Shown one piece after another: positions 62,569 through 64,000 of a stretch of DNA of 64,000 nt. The notes beneath the pieces were generated by a model that saw nothing but the letters and a program-made list of their open reading frames with translations, was not told the DNA's origin and did not search any database. A program made the position numbers and the translations under genes. Every line of letters begins with the position of its first letter. Positions within the stretch are counted from its first letter, which is position 1. This DNA is from Gammaproteobacteria bacterium (GTDB lineage: Bacteria > Pseudomonadota > Gammaproteobacteria > Steroidobacterales > GCA-2729495), in assembly GCA_030746435.1 (NCBI GenBank), contig JASLMV010000002.1, positions 1 to 64,000 of the forward strand, given 5' to 3'.

Positions 62569-62749
62569 GTTAGCCTCTGCGCGCATGAAGGCCGGGCCTG
62601 TCTGCAGCGCTCCGATAAGTGGCTCATTCGCTCCGCTGCTTGGTCAGGGGCGGCGTCCCGCGGCGGCCTCCCGGATGCGCCGGTTAGAATCGCGCGCTCA
62701 CTGTCGCTTACTTACTATTGCTCAATATTACCGACATGGAGGCCCACCG

Positions 62750-64000
62750 GTGCATGACCTGAGATCATTTGCCGATGAACTCGAAAAGAACGGCGAACTG
62801 GTCCGTATCAGCAAGGAAGTTGACCGTCGCTTCGAACTGCCCGCCCTGCTCGTTCAACTCGAAAAATCCGGGAAAGCCTTTATTTTCGACAACGTGCGTG
62901 ATGCATCCTTCCCGCTGATCGGTGGGTTGCTGACGAGTGCTGCGCGGCTGGGCCGATCTGTAGGTCAGGATACCTCCGCCGGCTACACCCACAGGGAGCA
63001 TGCCCGGACCTATGCCCGGGGCGTGCAGTCCCCGGTAGAACCGGTAGTGGTGGAAACAGCGCCCGTGAAAGAGGTGGTGGTTACCGGTGGCGACATAGAT
63101 CTGTCGCAACTGCCGGTACCCACATTCTTCGAACTCGACAGCGGGCCGTTTATGACCGGCGCGGTCGGGCTCAGCTACGATCCTGAGCACGGTCAGCTCA
63201 ACATGGGTTTCTACCGTGGCTGGGTAACGGGTAAAGACACCCTCGTCGTCAACGCGAGCTCCATGAGCGATCTGCGCCGGATATATGCGGCGGCCGATGA
63301 GGCCGGCGGACAGATGCCAATAGCGCTGGCTATTGGCGTTCCCCCGGCACTGCTGATGTGTGCCTCGGGCAAGACACCGCCCGGTGTGTCCGAACTGGCT
63401 ATCGCCGGTGGCCTGCTGGGGAAGCCGGTCGAACTGGTGAAATGCGAAACCAGCGATCTGCTGGTGCCGGCCAACGCGGAAATAATTATCGAAGGCATGG
63501 TAGATACCTCGAACAGGGTCGAGAACACCCTCGGTGAATTTGCCGATCAGTATGGCCCCGAGGTGGCCCCCGTTACGACGGTAACCGCTATCACGCATCG
63601 AAAGGACGCGCTGTACTATTCGATCATGGCCGGCCGCAACGCCGAGCACAATTCGATCGGTGCCGTTTCCGCTTATGGCATGCAGAATGTTGTCGAGACG
63701 ACGCTGCGTGAGCAGTTTCCGAATATCAAGGAAATCAACGTAGCCTGCGAGCCGAAGCTCGGTACGATGCTGCATATGTTCATATCGATCGATAAAAGCA
63801 ATGATGACGAACCGGGCAAGCTGCTGGATGCGGCTTTTGCGGCCCATGCCGGGCTGTTCCCGGTAGGCGTGGTTACCAAGCGCATAGTCATAGTGGACAG
63901 CGATATCGATGTATATGACCTCGAAGACGTCGAGTGGGCTATCTGGTCGCGGCTGTCATGTGCCGACAAAATTCGGACTATCCCGGACGTGCACAGCTGG
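62750..64000 (+). CDS. UbiD-family decarboxylase, partial
   Basis: The frame is open from a GTG at 62750, with GGAGG 9 bases upstream, to the right edge (417 codons; the family has about 490), so the C-terminus is missing. It begins HDLRSFADELEKNGELVRI, and has SQLPVPTFFELDSGPFMTGA, LNMGFYRGWVTGKDTL (the prenyl-FMN/Mn binding region), ALAIGVPPALLMCAS, and PANAEIIIEGMVDTSNRVEN. It would use prenylated FMN to decarboxylate an aromatic or alpha,beta-unsaturated acid. The 3-octaprenyl-4-hydroxybenzoate (UbiD) role or a catabolic role cannot be decided; no ubiX is in view. Confidence 0.85.
   Translation, partial: MHDLRSFADELEKNGELVRISKEVDRRFELPALLVQLEKSGKAFIFDNVRDASFPLIGGLLTSAARLGRSVGQDTSAGYTHREHARTYARGVQSPVEPVVVETAPVKEVVVTGGDIDLSQLPVPTFFELDSGPFMTGAVGLSYDPEHGQLNMGFYRGWVTGKDTLVVNASSMSDLRRIYAAADEAGGQMPIALAIGVPPALLMCASGKTPPGVSELAIAGGLLGKPVELVKCETSDLLVPANAEIIIEGMVDTSNRVENTLGEFADQYGPEVAPVTTVTAITHRKDALYYSIMAGRNAEHNSIGAVSAYGMQNVVETTLREQFPNIKEINVACEPKLGTMLHMFISIDKSNDDEPGKLLDAAFAAHAGLFPVGVVTKRIVIVDSDIDVYDLEDVEWAIWSRLSCADKIRTIPDVHSW

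Noticed and set aside
62765-63847. A long minus-strand frame of 360 codons antisense to the ubiD-family gene
   Set aside because: Its translation has no family motifs, and the plus frame reads as a clear UbiD protein with a ribosome site. The open frame follows from the high third-position GC of the real gene.

Overview
This 64 kb window looks like ordinary chromosome from a free-living, aerobic or facultative gammaproteobacterium of moderately high GC. I infer this from a full ccmABCDEFGHI cytochrome c maturation cluster, the E. coli-like uvrC-pgsA-tRNA Gly/Cys/Leu neighbourhood, an E. coli-type purB with nudJ-mnmA beside it, a fused thrA, outer-membrane and Spy-like envelope proteins, and REP-type palindromes like those of Pseudomonas and Xanthomonas relatives. 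I cannot name the genus. Both edges cut genes: a fadJ/fadB-like gene on the left and a ubiD-family gene on the right.

Layout. 1-8.5 kb: fatty acid oxidation, an EEP hydrolase, a small TIR-like protein, a type 2 ferredoxin-NADP reductase, a K+ channel-like protein, an AlbA_2/Schlafen-like protein and two exported proteins. 8.8-16.7 kb: argE followed by the ccm operon, all on the minus strand, with tightly coupled GTG/TTG starts. 16.9-23 kb: a Spy/CpxP-like protein, three methyltransferases, a TonB-C protein and an SGNH hydrolase. 23.3-27.8 kb: tRNA-Leu, an inserted lipoprotein esterase, tRNA-Cys, tRNA-Gly, pgsA, uvrC and a family 5 uracil-DNA glycosylase. 27.8-49.2 kb: housekeeping metabolism (class II DAHP synthase, nfeD-slipin, mazG, two Nudix genes, fumC, purB, mnmA, acnA, tatD, thrC, thrA), with three clusters of the same REP palindrome in the gaps.

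49.3-64 kb is more accessory: an unassigned P-loop protein, a haloalkane dehalogenase, a bacterial homologue of the methanogen corrinoid protein MtrA fused to a DUF4346-like domain, a methyltransferase divergent from it across a 17 bp palindrome, an exported helical protein gene with an in-frame amber codon, an HSL-type esterase, a CoA-transferase, an SDR and a MarR regulator sharing a perfect 18 bp palindrome, an MFS transporter, an unassigned 249-residue protein, an NAD-binding epimerase-like protein, a GGDEF/EAL protein with a degenerate GGDEF site, and a UbiD-type decarboxylase. The CoA-transferase/SDR/MarR/MFS group reads as a regulated catabolic locus of unknown substrate.

The best candidate for something undescribed is the MtrA-DUF4346 gene. 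It keeps the histidine that ligates cobalt in the archaeal protein, yet no other Mtr subunit gene is visible in the window. I saw no CRISPR array, prophage or intact insertion sequence.
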